This document shows positions 29,393 through 40,055 of a DNA stretch of 64,000 nucleotides, one piece after another. How positions within the stretch are numbered: position 1 is the first letter of the stretch; each line of letters opens with the position of its first letter. Under the pieces are notes generated by a model. The model saw only the letters and a program-made list of their open reading frames with translations, was not told the origin of the DNA and ran no database searches. The position numbers and the translations under genes were made by a program. The DNA is taken from assembly GCF_000015725.1 (NCBI RefSeq), contig NC_008825.1, positions 2,232,001 to 2,296,000 on the forward strand. The letters run 5' to 3'. Source of the stretch: Methylibium petroleiphilum PM1. Lineage in GTDB: Bacteria > Pseudomonadota > Gammaproteobacteria > Burkholderiales > Burkholderiaceae_C.

Positions 29393-30628
29393 TCACGGTG
29401 CCTTGCCCAGACGCTCGAGCGCACGTCCCAGCGCCGCCACGGCGTCACCGATCTCGCGTGCACCGATCACCAACGGCGGCGCGAAGCGCACCACCGTGCC
29501 ATGGGTGTCCTTGCTCAGCACGCCTTCCTGCATCAGTCCCTCGCACACGGTGCGGGCCGAGGCGAAGCCCGGATCGATCTCCACGCCGACCAGCAGCCCC
29601 TTGCCGCGGACGTCGCGGATCGCGGGATGCCGCAGCGCGTGCAGACGCTCGAGCAGCACGGCGCCCTGCTCGGCCGCCCGCTCGGACAGCTTCTCCTCCA
29701 CCAGCACCTGCAACGCCGTGTCGCCCACGGCCGCCGCCAGCGGATTGCCGCCGAAGGTGGAACCGTGGTCGCCGGGCGTGAATACCGCCATCACCTCCTC
29801 GCGCGCCAGGAAGGCGCTGACCGGCAGGAGCCCGCCACCCAGCGCCTTGCCCAGCGTGAGGCCGTCGGGACGCACGCCCTCGTGGTCACAGGCGAGCACC
29901 CGCCCGGTGCGACCCAGGCCGGTCTGCACCTCGTCGCAGATCATCAGGATGCCGCGGCGCGTGCAGATCTCGCGCACCGCCTTCAGGTAGCCGACCGGCG
30001 GCACGACGATGCCGGCCTCACCCTGCACCGGCTCGACCAGGAAGGCGCAGGTGTCGTCGGTGATGGCCGCTTCCAGAGCCGCCGCATCGCCGTAGGGCAC
30101 GGTCACGAAGCCGGGCGCGAACGGCCCGAAGCCGCTGCGGTATTGAGCCTCGCTCGAGAAGCCCACGATGGTCGTCGTGCGTCCGGCGAAGTTGTTGGCC
30201 GCGACGATGATCTGCGCGTGACCCTCGGCGATGCCCTTGACCGTGTAGCCCCACTTGCGGGCCGCCTTCAGCGCCGTCTCCACGGCTTCGGCGCCGGTGT
30301 TCATCGGCAGCGCCCGGTCCATGCCGGTCAGGCGGCACAGGCGTTCGAGGAAGGGGCCGAGGCGGTCGGTGTGGAAAGCGCGCGAGGTCACGGCCAGTTG
30401 CCGGGCCTGCGCGACCAGCGCCTCCACCAGCCGCGGGTGACCGTGACCGAAGCTGACGGCCGAATAGGCCGACATCATGTCGAGATAGCGCCGGCCATCC
30501 TGACCCCACAGGTAGACGCCCTCGCCGCGCGTCAGCACGACCGGCAAGGGGGCGTAGTTCGCGGCACCGTAATGCTCTTCCAGCGCGATGGGGCTGGCCG
30601 ACAAGGGGAAGCCGGGGTGAATGGTCAT
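29393..30628 (-). CDS. rocD: ornithine aminotransferase (ornithine-oxo-acid transaminase)
   Basis: PLP enzyme of 411 aa converting L-ornithine and 2-oxoglutarate to glutamate semialdehyde and glutamate. Class III aminotransferase features are the N-terminal YLDMMSAYSAVSFGHGHP, MNTGAEAVETALKAAR, CDEVQTGLGRTG and the Schiff-base Lys in LTLGKALGGGLLP. The SAVSFGH pattern and length match RocD rather than acetylornithine transaminase. AGGAGA lies 5 bases before the ATG. Divergent from an Lrp/AsnC regulator that probably controls it. Confidence 0.93.
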   Translation of the reverse strand: MTIHPGFPLSASPIALEEHYGAANYAPLPVVLTRGEGVYLWGQDGRRYLDMMSAYSAVSFGHGHPRLVEALVAQARQLAVTSRAFHTDRLGPFLERLCRLTGMDRALPMNTGAEAVETALKAARKWGYTVKGIAEGHAQIIVAANNFAGRTTTIVGFSSEAQYRSGFGPFAPGFVTVPYGDAAALEAAITDDTCAFLVEPVQGEAGIVVPPVGYLKAVREICTRRGILMICDEVQTGLGRTGRVLACDHEGVRPDGLTLGKALGGGLLPVSAFLAREEVMAVFTPGDHGSTFGGNPLAAAVGDTALQVLVEEKLSERAAEQGAVLLERLHALRHPAIRDVRGKGLLVGVEIDPGFASARTVCEGLMQEGVLSKDTHGTVVRFAPPLVIGAREIGDAVAALGRALERLGKAP

Positions 30629-30690
30629 GGCGATCTCCTGAACACGGGGGTCGCTTCCCCCAGCGCTTCACTGTAGAGACGGTCGAACGC

Positions 30691-30726
30691 AATGTGCGTT
30701 CAATTTGTTGTGCATTCTCATTTTTT
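30691..30726. promoter_or_regulatory. A+T-rich regulatory region between rocD and the Lrp-type gene
   Basis: The 128-base divergent spacer has a clearly A+T-rich core. It includes AATG(30691)...CATT(30713-30716) as an imperfect dyad and a T6 tract at 30721-30726. Lrp/AsnC proteins bind such A+T-rich imperfect palindromes; no exact consensus or clean promoter boxes can be fixed by eye. Confidence 0.35.
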
Positions 30727-30756
30727 GGCGCATGCTTCGTGTATGAAAGACAGAAC

Positions 30757-31227
30757 ATGAGCACATTAGATGCGCTGGACCGCCGTTTGCTGGCCGAACT
30801 TCAGGCCCGCGGTCGCGCCTCGAACGTCGAGTTGTCCGCGGCGGTCCACCTGTCGGCGCCGCAGTGCTTCCGGCGCGTCAGGTCGCTCGAGGAGCGTGGC
30901 GTGATCCGCGGCTATGCAGCGCACGTCGATCGCGAGGCGCTGGGGCTGGGCGTGATGGCCTACGTCAGCGTGGACATCGCCGCCGAGCAGTTCGGGCATG
31001 TGCGCGAGTTCGAGCAGACGATCCGCGACTTCCCGCAGATCCTGGAATGCCACACCGTCTCGGGTGACTCGGACTACCTGCTCAAGGTGGTGGCGCGCGA
31101 CCTGAAGTCGCTCAGCCAGTTCCTGACCGACCGATTGATGCAGATCTCCGGCGTCGCCAACGTGCGCTCGATGATCTGCATGGAAGAGATCAAGCCGCCC
31201 TCGCCGCTGCCAACGACGACCGAATGA
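30757..31227 (+). CDS. Lrp/AsnC family transcriptional regulator
   Basis: 156-aa regulator with an N-terminal helix-turn-helix (about 5-60; LDALDRRLLAELQARGRASNVELS in part, APQCFRRVRSLEERGVIRGY) and a C-terminal RAM/ACT-like ligand-binding domain (about 65-150) with CHTVSGDSDYLLKVVA. It is divergent from rocD and most likely senses ornithine, arginine or a related amino acid (inference). ATG 30757 gives the usual family start. The last 56 codons lie in the first copy of a 627-bp tandem duplication, so this gene is intact but has a second copy of its 3' end downstream. Confidence 0.93.
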   Translation: MSTLDALDRRLLAELQARGRASNVELSAAVHLSAPQCFRRVRSLEERGVIRGYAAHVDREALGLGVMAYVSVDIAAEQFGHVREFEQTIRDFPQILECHTVSGDSDYLLKVVARDLKSLSQFLTDRLMQISGVANVRSMICMEEIKPPSPLPTTTE

Positions 31228-31684
31228 AACGGGCGTCCCACGCGCGGTCGAGCGCCGGGCCGCCAGCCGACCGCACACCCGCTCGGCGGGTAGCGCCGGC
31301 AACCCGGCGCCGGGTGCCCACACTACTCCTTGAAGTCGCCGCCGAAGCCGTAGACGAAGGCCTCGGGCCGGATGTACTTGCGCAGCGCCGCGTTCACCTG
31401 CTCCAGGGTCGCCGCAGCGATCGCGTCGTCGACCTGCTGCGAGATCGCGAAGGTTCGGTCGAGCCGCAGGTTGCTGGCCAGCCCGGCCGCCAGCCGCGCG
31501 TCCTGCGCGCGTGACAGGCGGCGCGCGCTGATCAGCCCCCGCTGCGCCTCCTGCAGCTCGGTTGCAGTGAAGCCGTCCTGCAGGGAACGCGCCACCTCTT
31601 CCCTGAACGCCGCCTCGACCTTGGCGCGGTTCTGAGGCGCGAAGATGGCCTGCGCCTGCCACGGCGAATTGCGCTCGTCCTGGT
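31058..31684. repeat. tandem duplication, copy 1 (627 bp)
   Basis: The sequence 31058-31686 recurs exactly at 31685-32313 (offset 627; no difference seen in the lines compared, and both copies give identical translations). Copy 1 holds the true 3' end of the Lrp-type gene, the spacer, and a duplicate of the last 121 codons of the M16 peptidase gene. Confidence 0.97.
31293..31310. other. hairpin between convergent genes (copy in each repeat unit)
   Basis: GCGCCGG, loop CAAC, CCGGCGC form a perfect 7-bp stem between the Lrp-type stop and the peptidase stop. It is repeated at 31920-31937 in the second unit. No T-run on either strand, so a terminator function is uncertain. Confidence 0.45.
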
Positions 31685-31686
31685 TC
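31323..31686 (-). pseudogene. duplicate 3' fragment of the M16 peptidase gene
   Basis: Identical to the last 121 codons and stop of the complete M16 gene (31950-32313). It has no start, no ribosome site and no promoter of its own; upstream on this strand is antisense Lrp-gene sequence. It arose by the 627-bp tandem duplication and is not expected to make a protein. Confidence 0.93.
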
Positions 31687-31854
31687 TCGGGTGACTCGGA
31701 CTACCTGCTCAAGGTGGTGGCGCGCGACCTGAAGTCGCTCAGCCAGTTCCTGACCGACCGATTGATGCAGATCTCCGGCGTCGCCAACGTGCGCTCGATG
31801 ATCTGCATGGAAGAGATCAAGCCGCCCTCGCCGCTGCCAACGACGACCGAATGA
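31685..31854 (+). pseudogene. duplicate 3' fragment of the Lrp/AsnC-type gene
   Basis: Identical to the last 56 codons plus stop of the Lrp-type gene (31058-31227). Only the end of the effector domain is present (SGDSDYLLKVVARDL onward). An ATG at 31645 is in frame but lies in antisense peptidase sequence, so this is a gene remnant, not a regulator. Confidence 0.93.
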
Positions 31855-32311
31855 AACGGGCGTCCCACGCGCGGTCGAGCGCCGGGCCGCCAGCCGACCG
31901 CACACCCGCTCGGCGGGTAGCGCCGGCAACCCGGCGCCGGGTGCCCACACTACTCCTTGAAGTCGCCGCCGAAGCCGTAGACGAAGGCCTCGGGCCGGAT
32001 GTACTTGCGCAGCGCCGCGTTCACCTGCTCCAGGGTCGCCGCAGCGATCGCGTCGTCGACCTGCTGCGAGATCGCGAAGGTTCGGTCGAGCCGCAGGTTG
32101 CTGGCCAGCCCGGCCGCCAGCCGCGCGTCCTGCGCGCGTGACAGGCGGCGCGCGCTGATCAGCCCCCGCTGCGCCTCCTGCAGCTCGGTTGCAGTGAAGC
32201 CGTCCTGCAGGGAACGCGCCACCTCTTCCCTGAACGCCGCCTCGACCTTGGCGCGGTTCTGAGGCGCGAAGATGGCCTGCGCCTGCCACGGCGAATTGCG
32301 CTCGTCCTGGT
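31685..32311. repeat. tandem duplication, copy 2 (627 bp)
   Basis: Second unit of the direct repeat, abutting copy 1. It holds a duplicate 3' fragment of the Lrp-type gene, the spacer hairpin and the true 3' end of the M16 peptidase gene. The repeat shares a two-base microhomology (TC) at the junction 31685-31686 and at 32312-32313. No inverted repeats, transposase or target-site signs flank it. Confidence 0.97.
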
Positions 32312-34715
32312 TCCACGCCAGGTAGCTGTAGACGCCGTAGGACAGGCCCTCCTTCTCGCGGATGCGCACCCACAGCCTCGAGCTGCCGCCGCCGCCCAGC
32401 AGGTGGTTGGCGAGCGTGAGCGGTGCGTAGTCCGGATCGCTGTCCATCAACGGCACCGGCAGGAACACTGCCATGTGGGCGTTCTGCTTGTCGGGCGTCG
32501 GCAGCACCAGGCGAGCCGGTGCCACCGGCGCCAGCGGATCGGACACCCGCGCGTAGGGTTCACTGCTCTTCCAGTCGCCGAAGGCCGCCTCGAGCGCCTG
32601 CCTCACCGCCGGCACATCGAGGTCGCCGCTCGCGCCGAACTCGGCATGCGAGGCGCCGTAGAAGCGACGATGGAAGGCACGCAACTGGTCCGGCGTGGCC
32701 GCGCGGATGTCGGCCACCAGTTCGTCGAAGCTCTTCGCATGGCGCACGTCGCTGCGTGGGTACCGGTTCACATGGCGGTCGATCGCGTTGGCCACCACCG
32801 CCTCGGGTTCCTTGCGCTGCTGCTCCACGCCCGTCAGCGCCTGACTGCGCTGCTCCTCCAGCACCGCAGGCGGGAAGGAAGGCTCGCGGAGCAGTTCGCC
32901 CACCAGCGCGATCACGGCTGGCAGGTTCTCGCGCTTGGTGGCGATCGTCGCGCTCACGCTACCGGTGCCGCTGGAAAAGGCCACCTCGGCCTGCAGCGCG
33001 TCGAGCCGATCGCGGATCTGCTGGCGCGAGAGCTTCGCCGTGCCCTCGTCGAGCATCGCGGCCGTCAATGCAGGCACCTCGCCCTGATCGGCCAGGCTTT
33101 TCTCGTCGCCGAAGTGCAGAGAGAGCACCGCATTCACCGCCCCGCCGCGGGTCGGCTTGGGCAGCAGCGCGACCTTCATGCCGCTGGCCAGCGCGAAACG
33201 CTGCGTCTGCGCGTCGATGTTGGCCGGGGTGGTGTCGAACGCGGCCACCGCGGTGGCGCCCGCCTGCGGCTTGAAGTCCTTGAATTGCGCCGCCACGTCC
33301 ACAGCCTTCGGCGCCGGCGCGCGCTGCGGCTTGTCAGTGGGGACATAGGTCGCGAGCGTGCGGTTCGACGGCAGCAACCGCTCGACGGCGACGCGCTGCA
33401 CGTCCTCCAGCGTGGTCGCCTTGACGCGGTCGCGGATCAGGAAGAACAGGCGCCAGTCGCCCTGCGCGACCGACTCCGACAGCGAAACGCCCACCGTCTC
33501 CGGGTTCGTGAACGCCAGGTCCCAGCCCTTGAGCCACTTGGCGCGCGCGCGCTCCAGTTCCTCGGCCGTGACCGGCTCGGCCGCGACCGACTCCAGCACC
33601 GCGATCAGCTCGCTGCGCGCACGCTCGACGTCCTGCTCCGGCGCGAGCTGCGCCACGAACAGCGCCGCGCCGGGATCATGCAGGCCGAACGGCTCCGCCC
33701 CCACGCTTGCGGCCAGTTGCTTCTCGACCAGTCGCTTATGCAGCCGCCCTGAAGGCGCATCGCCCAGCACCAGCGCGAGCAGTTCGATGGCGGCGAACTC
33801 GGGATCCGGCGCAGCCGGCACGTGATAGCCCGCGTACAGCAGCGGCGCGCCGCCGACGCGGCGCAGCGTCAGGGCGCGCTCACCGTCCTGAGCCGCATCG
33901 AGGGTGTAGAGCGTGGGCAGCACGCGTCGAGGCCTCGGGATCTTGCCGAAGTACTGCTGCACCCAGGCCAGCACCCGGGCCGTGTCGAACTGACCGCTGA
34001 CGACCAGCGTGGCGTTGTCGGGCTGGTAATACTGACGGTAGAAGGCCTGCAACCGCGCGATGTCGACGTTCTCGACATCACTGCGCGCGCCGATCGTGTC
34101 CTTGCCGTAGTTGTGCCAGTCGTACATCGCGGCCAGCGTCTTCTGGTACAGGATGCGGCCGGGGTTGTTCTCGCCCATCTCCATCTCGTTGCGCACCACC
34201 GTCATCTCGGAATCGAGATCCTTGCGCGCGATGAAGCTGTGGACCATGGCATCCGCGTGCCACGACAGGAACCACCGCAGGTTGTCGTCGTTCGCCGCAA
34301 AGCTGGCGAAGTAGTTGGTACGGTCGAACCAGGTGCTGCCGTTGGCCCGCAAGCCGCGCTTGGTGAACTCGCCCCACACGTTGGGCGTGGTCGGCGTGCC
34401 CTTGAACATCAGGTGCTCGAGCAGGTGCGCCATGCCCGTCTCGCCGTAGTTCTCGTGGCGAGAACCGACGTGGTACGTCAGGTTGACCGTCGTCGTGGGC
34501 TTGGACGCATCGGGCACCAGCAGCACCTGCAGCCCGTTGGTCAGCCGGTACTCGGTGATGCCCTCGACCTGGGTCACTGCGGTCACCCCGCGTGGCAAGC
34601 CTGGTGAGGCGACGGAACCGGAAGGTGGGATTGGCTTGCTGGCGGCCGCAACAACCGGCGACACCTGCATCACGACCAGCGCGAGCGCGCCGGCGACCAA
34701 GTACTTCGAGAACAT
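31950..34715 (-). CDS. M16 family zinc metallopeptidase, two-domain, exported
   Basis: 921-aa periplasmic protease of the pitrilysin/insulinase family. A signal peptide (about 1-25, VAGALALVVMQVSPVVAAA) precedes the catalytic half with the inverted zinc motif His97-Leu-Leu-Glu100-His101 and a third ligand Glu in VVRNEMEMGE (about 180). The second half (about 490-921) is the inactive M16 partner domain with RLWVRIREKEGLSYGV. The two halves form a clamp that cuts small peptides. The gene overlaps the second copy of the tandem repeat at its 3' end, and its start lies against a 10-bp hairpin stem. It lies downstream of ppa. Confidence 0.94.
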   Translation of the reverse strand: MFSKYLVAGALALVVMQVSPVVAAASKPIPPSGSVASPGLPRGVTAVTQVEGITEYRLTNGLQVLLVPDASKPTTTVNLTYHVGSRHENYGETGMAHLLEHLMFKGTPTTPNVWGEFTKRGLRANGSTWFDRTNYFASFAANDDNLRWFLSWHADAMVHSFIARKDLDSEMTVVRNEMEMGENNPGRILYQKTLAAMYDWHNYGKDTIGARSDVENVDIARLQAFYRQYYQPDNATLVVSGQFDTARVLAWVQQYFGKIPRPRRVLPTLYTLDAAQDGERALTLRRVGGAPLLYAGYHVPAAPDPEFAAIELLALVLGDAPSGRLHKRLVEKQLAASVGAEPFGLHDPGAALFVAQLAPEQDVERARSELIAVLESVAAEPVTAEELERARAKWLKGWDLAFTNPETVGVSLSESVAQGDWRLFFLIRDRVKATTLEDVQRVAVERLLPSNRTLATYVPTDKPQRAPAPKAVDVAAQFKDFKPQAGATAVAAFDTTPANIDAQTQRFALASGMKVALLPKPTRGGAVNAVLSLHFGDEKSLADQGEVPALTAAMLDEGTAKLSRQQIRDRLDALQAEVAFSSGTGSVSATIATKRENLPAVIALVGELLREPSFPPAVLEEQRSQALTGVEQQRKEPEAVVANAIDRHVNRYPRSDVRHAKSFDELVADIRAATPDQLRAFHRRFYGASHAEFGASGDLDVPAVRQALEAAFGDWKSSEPYARVSDPLAPVAPARLVLPTPDKQNAHMAVFLPVPLMDSDPDYAPLTLANHLLGGGGSSRLWVRIREKEGLSYGVYSYLAWNQDERNSPWQAQAIFAPQNRAKVEAAFREEVARSLQDGFTATELQEAQRGLISARRLSRAQDARLAAGLASNLRLDRTFAISQQVDDAIAAATLEQVNAALRKYIRPEAFVYGFGGDFKE

Positions 34716-34716
34716 G

Positions 34717-34761
34717 CTGCGGGCCTCGCAACCACCGAGGCGGTGTGATGGAGGCCCGCAG
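34717..34761 (-). promoter_or_regulatory. two-tier hairpin over the translation start of the M16 gene
   Basis: CTGCGGGCCT (34717-34726) pairs perfectly with AGGCCCGCAG (34752-34761); inside the 25-base loop, CACCG and CGGTG pair around AGG. The stem begins one base upstream of the ATG at 34713-34715, and the only Shine-Dalgarno-like GAGG on the mRNA is within or next to the stem. In a ppa readthrough transcript it would hide the ribosome site; it could also act as a weak terminator for ppa (no T-run). Confidence 0.65.
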
Positions 34762-34839
34762 TGTAGCCAGCCGGTTTGGGGCCTCGCCGCCTCGGGGGCA
34801 TACCCGAGCGCGGCGCTGGCGACGCCAGCCGATCGTCAG

Positions 34840-35379
34840 TCAGGCCGCCTGGGCCTTGAGGTAGTTCTCCATGCCGGAGCGCACTTCAGCCTGCGCGCTT
34901 TCGGGGCCTTCCCAGCCCTGAACCTTGACCCATTTGCCGGCCTCGAGGTCCTTGTAGTGCTCGAAGAAGTGCTGGATCGCCTTCAGGCGCATCTGATTGA
35001 TGTCCTCCGGCTTCTTCCAGTGGTCGTAGATCGGCAGGATCTTGGTGGTGGGCACGGCCAGCACCTTGGCGTCTCCGCCCGCCTCGTCTTCCATCTTCAG
35101 CACGCCGATGGCGCGGCAGGTCACCACCACGCCCGGGGTCAGCGCGAACGGCGTGATCACCAGCACGTCGACCGGGTCCCCGTCGTCGGACAGCGTCTGC
35201 GGCACGTAGCCGTAGTTGCAGGGGTAGTGCATCGCGGTCGTCATGAAGCGATCGACAAACAGGGCGCCGCTTTCCTTGTCGACCTCGTACTTGATCGGGT
35301 CGGCGTTCATCGGAATCTCGATGATCACGTTGAACTGTTCGGGCGCCTTGGCGCCGGGGGTCACTTTGTCCAGACTCAT
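34840..35379 (-). CDS. ppa: inorganic pyrophosphatase, soluble family I
   Basis: 179-aa cytosolic Mg-dependent enzyme splitting pyrophosphate to two phosphates. Catalytic residues are visible in [17 protein letters not shown] (Glu and Lys), [23 protein letters not shown] (the DxDPxD metal site) and [13 protein letters not shown] near the end. Length fits the bacterial hexameric form. It is divergent from hppA, so the cell has both a soluble and a proton-pumping pyrophosphatase side by side. The M16 gene follows after 124 bases with a strong hairpin. Confidence 0.97.
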   Translation of the reverse strand: MSLDKVTPGAKAPEQFNVIIEIPMNADPIKYEVDKESGALFVDRFMTTAMHYPCNYGYVPQTLSDDGDPVDVLVITPFALTPGVVVTCRAIGVLKMEDEAGGDAKVLAVPTTKILPIYDHWKKPEDINQMRLKAIQHFFEHYKDLEAGKWVKVQGWEGPESAQAEVRSGMENYLKAQAA

Positions 35380-35486
35380 GGGTCCTGTCTCCGGAATCGC
35401 GGGGAAACCCGAATTCTAAGCAGCGGCCTGTCGCGGGCCTGACCACGGCCCGGCCCCACCGTGGCGAACCGCACGGGCCAATTCCA

Positions 35487-35515
35487 TTGCGGCTTCGAGG
35501 GGCTTCCCTTAGCAT
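35487..35515 (+). promoter_or_regulatory. candidate sigma-70 promoter of hppA
   Basis: TTGCGG (35487-35492) and TAGCAT (35510-35515) are spaced by 17 bases, each matching the consensus only in part. It would give an untranslated leader of about 100 bases before hppA. The rest of the 241-base divergent spacer shows no recognised riboswitch or clear operator. Confidence 0.35.
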
Positions 35516-35620
35516 GCGCCGGCAACCCGACCGGGATGCCACACGCGTGGTGTCGACAGTGAAGAGTCGCGGTGCAAGCCCTTTCACCGAGGACCTCTAA
35601 CGAGGAAGGAGACTCTTTCC

Positions 35621-38092
<2,472 letters not shown>

Positions 38093-38112
38093 CCCGCCCG
38101 CGGGATCAACGA

Positions 38113-38140
38113 GGGCCCGCCTCGGCGGGCCCTTTTTTTT
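38113..38140 (+). terminator. Rho-independent terminator of hppA
   Basis: GGGCCCGC, loop CTCG, GCGGGCCC form an 8-bp stem followed by eight T residues (38133-38140), 20 bases after the hppA stop. Confidence 0.96.
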
Positions 38141-38200
38141 GGGAACAACGCGGAATGGTCCGGACGGGCAACGCCGGGCGTGGGAGAGAGGCAGCCGCCA

Positions 38201-39100
38201 TCAACTCCAGGGTGGTTTCGGCGAAAACTTCTCGGTCAGGTACTCCAGCAGCACCCTCACCTTCGCCGGCAAGTGCCTGCGGTGAGGATAGACCGCGTAG
38301 ATCAACTGCTTTTCGATGTGGTAATTCGTCAGCAGCGGCTCCAGGCGTCCCGCCGCAATATCCTTGGCCACCATGAACGCGGAAAGTCGGACGATACCTC
38401 CGCCCAGCCGTGCGTATTCATGCAGCACATCGACGTTGTCGGTCACGAAATGCCCCTGGACATTGACCAGCTCCGGTCCCGTGGCGCCGCTGAAATGCCA
38501 CTGATTGAAAACATCGCTGGTGGACAGGCGAAGGCAATCGTGATCCAACAGATCCGATGGCCGGGTCGGACGTCCTCTGGCGTTCAGATACTGGGGGCTG
38601 GCACAAACCAGACGCTGGCTCTCACCCAGCTTGCGGCCGACAAGGCTCGTATCCCGCAACTCACCCAGTCGGATCGCCAGATCCACGCCCTCGTCGATCA
38701 GGTCCACCGCCTGCCCGGTGATCTGGAGTTCCAGCGTCAAACGCGGATAGCGCCCCTGAAACTCAGCCATGAACTCCAGCAGCTGGTGCTTGGCGAAGCC
38801 CTGAGTGCTGTTGATGCGCAGGGTTCCGGTCGGCTCACGCACGAAGCTGGTCAGCGAATCTTCGGCGCTCTCTATGTCGGTCAGGATCTCCAGGCATCGC
38901 TTGAAATAGCGCTCACCTCCCTCGGTCAGGCTGAGGCTGCGCGTGGTGCGGTTGATCAGACGCACGCCCAGCCTGGATTCCAAACGCGATAGCAGCTTGC
39001 TGATCGCCGATGGCGACAGATTCAGCTGGCGTCCCGCAGCGGAAAGGCTGCCGCGCTTGACCGACTCCACAAATACCTGCATTTCGGTCCACTTGTCCAA
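38201..39100 (-). CDS. LysR family transcriptional regulator
   Basis: 299-aa regulator. The N-terminal winged HTH (about 1-62) shows MQVFVESVKRGSLSAAGRQL, SPSAISKLLSRLE and LGVRLINRTTRSLSLTEGG; the effector-binding domain spans about 90-295. I choose TTG at 39098-39100 as start: a near-perfect AGGAGGTGA lies 4-5 bases upstream and the resulting DKWTEMQVFV N-terminus is that of many LysR proteins. The ATG at 39160 would lie in the operator region. It is divergent from the GST gene, with two dyads between them. G+C and codon bias are somewhat lower than in the neighbours. Confidence 0.93.
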   Translation of the reverse strand: MDKWTEMQVFVESVKRGSLSAAGRQLNLSPSAISKLLSRLESRLGVRLINRTTRSLSLTEGGERYFKRCLEILTDIESAEDSLTSFVREPTGTLRINSTQGFAKHQLLEFMAEFQGRYPRLTLELQITGQAVDLIDEGVDLAIRLGELRDTSLVGRKLGESQRLVCASPQYLNARGRPTRPSDLLDHDCLRLSTSDVFNQWHFSGATGPELVNVQGHFVTDNVDVLHEYARLGGGIVRLSAFMVAKDIAAGRLEPLLTNYHIEKQLIYAVYPHRRHLPAKVRVLLEYLTEKFSPKPPWS

Positions 39101-39114
39101 ATCACCTCCTGATT

Positions 39115-39131
39115 TGTGAACTCTATTCACA
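39115..39131. promoter_or_regulatory. dyad 1 between LysR-type and GST genes
   Basis: TGTGAA-CTCTA-TTCACA is a perfect 6+6 palindrome, 15 bases upstream of the LysR-type start codon. This is the size and place expected for autoregulatory LysR binding; it also resembles Crp/Fnr sites (TGTGA half-sites). Confidence 0.55.
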
Positions 39132-39146
39132 GAACATTTTCCACTT

Positions 39147-39160
39147 GTGATGATTATCAC
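39147..39160. promoter_or_regulatory. dyad 2 between LysR-type and GST genes
   Basis: GTGAT-GATT-ATCAC is a perfect 5+5 palindrome in the same spacer, 83 bases before the GST start. With its flanks it reads TGTGA-N6-TCACC, close to a Crp consensus. Likely the activation or recognition site for the divergent promoters. Confidence 0.5.
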
Positions 39161-39242
39161 CAGGCGGCCGGGAAGATAGCCTTGCGAATCGTCGAATTCA
39201 GCGACCAGTCACCTGACCACCGCAATCGCCACGGGAGTTTCC

Positions 39243-40055
39243 ATGCTCGAGCTGTACACGCACCCGATGTCACCCTGTGCCCAGAAAGTTCGCATCGTCC
39301 TGGCCGAAAAGAAGCTGGAGTGGATCAAGCACCACGTCGATCTTTCGCAGAAGGAAAACTTGCGACCGGAATACCTGAAACTCAATCCATTGGGCGTCGT
39401 GCCCACCCTGGTCCACGACGGTCGCCCGGTGATTGAATCGAGCGTGATCTGCGAGTATCTGGACGACGCGTATCCCGTTATCCGCCTCAAACCCAGCTCG
39501 GCTTACGCGCTGGCGAACATGCGCCTGTGGATGAAGCATGTGGACAACAAGCTGCACCCGTCCTGCGGCGCCTTGCAGTGGCCGCTGGTGATGCGGCCGG
39601 CATTGATGGAGAAAGGCGAGGAGGAGCGTGAGGCACTGCTGGCGCGGATCCCCGAAAAGCCACGCCGCGAACGGCAGAGACGCCTGGTCAAGTTCGGACT
39701 TGAGGCTCCGGATGTCGTCGACGCCGTCCATGTCTACCGCCGGACGATCCTCGATATGGAAGCGGCGCTCGCCCAGCACCACTGGATGGTTGGTGACGTC
39801 TTCAGCCTCGCCGACGTGTGCCTGGCGCCCTACTTCCAGACCGTCCTGCAGTTCGGCTGGACCGCGATGTACGACGATTGCCCGCGCGTGGCCGATTGGT
39901 TTTCGCGCTGCCGCGAGCGCGAATCCTATGAAGGTTCCGTGACGCGCGATTTCGCACCCGAAGTCCAGGTCGACCTGCTGACCATGGGGGAATCGGCCTG
40001 GCGGACGATCCGCACGCACCTGGCCTCGTTCGACGACTCGGGCGCGATTGCGTGA
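39243..40055 (+). CDS. glutathione S-transferase family protein
   Basis: 270-aa cytosolic GST, longer than the usual 200-230. The N-terminal thioredoxin-like domain (1-80) has the catalytic-loop SPCAQKVRIVLAEK (Ser10/Cys12 near the glutathione thiol), the cis-Pro VVPTLVHDG and the glutathione-binding VIESSVICEYLDD. The C-terminal helical domain (about 90-250) has SLADVCLAPYFQ. The ES-x-VICEYL pattern is shared with LigE/LigF-like and dehalogenase-like GSTs, so a detoxifying or catabolic role is possible; the substrate is unknown. GGGAG lies before the ATG. The stop overlaps the start of the glutathione reductase gene. Confidence 0.9.
   Translation: MLELYTHPMSPCAQKVRIVLAEKKLEWIKHHVDLSQKENLRPEYLKLNPLGVVPTLVHDGRPVIESSVICEYLDDAYPVIRLKPSSAYALANMRLWMKHVDNKLHPSCGALQWPLVMRPALMEKGEEEREALLARIPEKPRRERQRRLVKFGLEAPDVVDAVHVYRRTILDMEAALAQHHWMVGDVFSLADVCLAPYFQTVLQFGWTAMYDDCPRVADWFSRCRERESYEGSVTRDFAPEVQVDLLTMGESAWRTIRTHLASFDDSGAIA

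Noticed and set aside
31645-31854. A 69-codon frame that could be a short Lrp-like protein
   Set aside because: Its first part is antisense peptidase sequence and the rest is the duplicated end of the Lrp-type gene; it has no ribosome site or HTH domain.
31058-32313. Insertion sequence or mobile element as origin of the repeat
   Set aside because: No transposase frame, terminal inverted repeats or target-site duplication are present; a simple tandem duplication explains it.
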